Positions 13,054 to 13,301 of a stretch of DNA of 13,301 nt are shown here, one piece after another. Source of the DNA: Clostridia bacterium. GTDB lineage: Bacteria > Bacillota > Clostridia > Christensenellales > CAG-917. Numbering within the stretch: position 1 is the stretch's first letter; every line of letters begins with the position of its first letter. The stretch spans positions 1-13,301 of the forward strand of contig CAAGFS010000166.1 of the NCBI GenBank assembly GCA_900769205.1, given 5' to 3'. The position numbers and the translations under genes are program-made. The notes under the pieces were generated by a model. The model saw only the letters and a program-made list of their open reading frames with translations. It ran no database searches and had not been told where the DNA came from.

Positions 13054-13301
13054 ATTTTTCCCTTCCATTGCGCGTATTGTGCGTAAATCCAGTCGGCAAG
13101 CTCTCCGACGCCTTCGCCGCTCTTTGCCGACACCGCAAAGATTTTCGTGTCGGCTTTCATATTTGCGACTCGCTCCGCGCACCTTGCGACGTCAAAGTCA
13201 AAATATCCAGCCACGTCGGTCTTGGTCACCACAACCGCGTCCGCCGTCGAGAACATAAGCGAATATTTGAGCGGTTTGTCGTCCCCTTCGGGCACGGAAA
13301 G
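13050..13301 (-). CDS. hypB: HypB GTPase, first copy (3' part only, cut by window end)
   Basis: The last 83 codons plus stop of a second HypB-type protein. Visible are SVPEGDDKPLKYSLMF, the guanine-specificity motif TKTD, the canonical-looking segment YFDFDVARCAERV and SAKSGEG, then a helix ending in WKGKI. These match the C-terminal half of HypB. The P-loop and metal site lie outside the window. The stop overlaps the start of the next hypB as ATGA. Outside one 50-nt block, the two HypB C-terminal halves differ clearly. This copy looks closer to classical HypB, so the downstream copy may be the specialised one. Confidence 0.9.
   Translation of the reverse strand, partial: LSVPEGDDKPLKYSLMFSTADAVVVTKTDVAGYFDFDVARCAERVANMKADTKIFAVSAKSGEGVGELADWIYAQYAQWKGKI
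13252..13301. repeat. Near-identical 50-nt block shared by the two hypB genes (copy 2)
   Basis: Partner of 12587-12636, in the same orientation, with one mismatch that changes Pro (CCG) to Ser (TCG). The match reaches the last base of the window. Confidence 0.9.

Overview
The window looks like a chromosomal segment of a Gram-positive, Firmicutes/Clostridia-like bacterium. The evidence is strong AGGAGG-type Shine-Dalgarno sites, near-consensus vegetative promoters, intrinsic terminators, a lipobox substrate-binding protein, and hydrogenase-maturation and multi-cluster flavoprotein genes typical of anaerobes. The exact taxon cannot be read from the sequence. An uncultivated anaerobic clostridial lineage is an inference. 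The window is cut inside a gene at both ends.

Layout. (1) Positions 1-188: the 3' end of a tRNA (probably Ala), a complete tRNA-Ile(GAT) and two tandem terminators. (2) 190-404: a gene-free stretch holding a strong hairpin and the terminator of the next gene. (3) 405-1048: a divergent pair, an unknown 110-aa protein (-) and a 69-aa XRE-type regulator (+). (4) 1088-6953 (-): a PepT/Nik-family ABC importer operon transcribed leftward as ATPase, ATPase, lipoprotein substrate-binding protein, DppB-type permease, DppC-type permease, with a TPR protein at its end. A TetR regulator (7143-7697, +) is divergent to it, with consensus promoters on both sides of the shared region. (5) 7805-9029 (+): an unknown membrane-anchored protein followed closely by an XRE-type DNA-binding protein with three C-terminal membrane segments. 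(6) 9166-13301 (-): a nickel-metallochaperone operon, hypB (3' part only), a second hypB, a 953-aa iron-sulfur flavoprotein, and hypA, ending in a composite terminator.

How the parts fit. HypA and HypB deliver nickel to [NiFe] hydrogenase or other nickel enzymes. Here they bracket a large GltD/NfnB-like NAD(P)H oxidoreductase carrying extra ferredoxin and Cys-rich modules, with 1-11 nt gaps or overlaps throughout, so the unit is very probably co-transcribed and translationally coupled. The ABC importer about 2 kb away belongs to the family that includes both peptide and nickel importers, and its subunit lengths resemble NikA-E. A nickel link is therefore possible but unproven.

Most notable observations: the tandem hypB genes share a 50-nt block with one difference inside otherwise diverged sequence; the flavoprotein sits between nickel chaperones; and each of the three importer-operon junctions that has an intergenic gap carries a perfect hairpin abutting the next gene's Shine-Dalgarno. 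No CRISPR array, insertion sequence, integrase or riboswitch was recognised.
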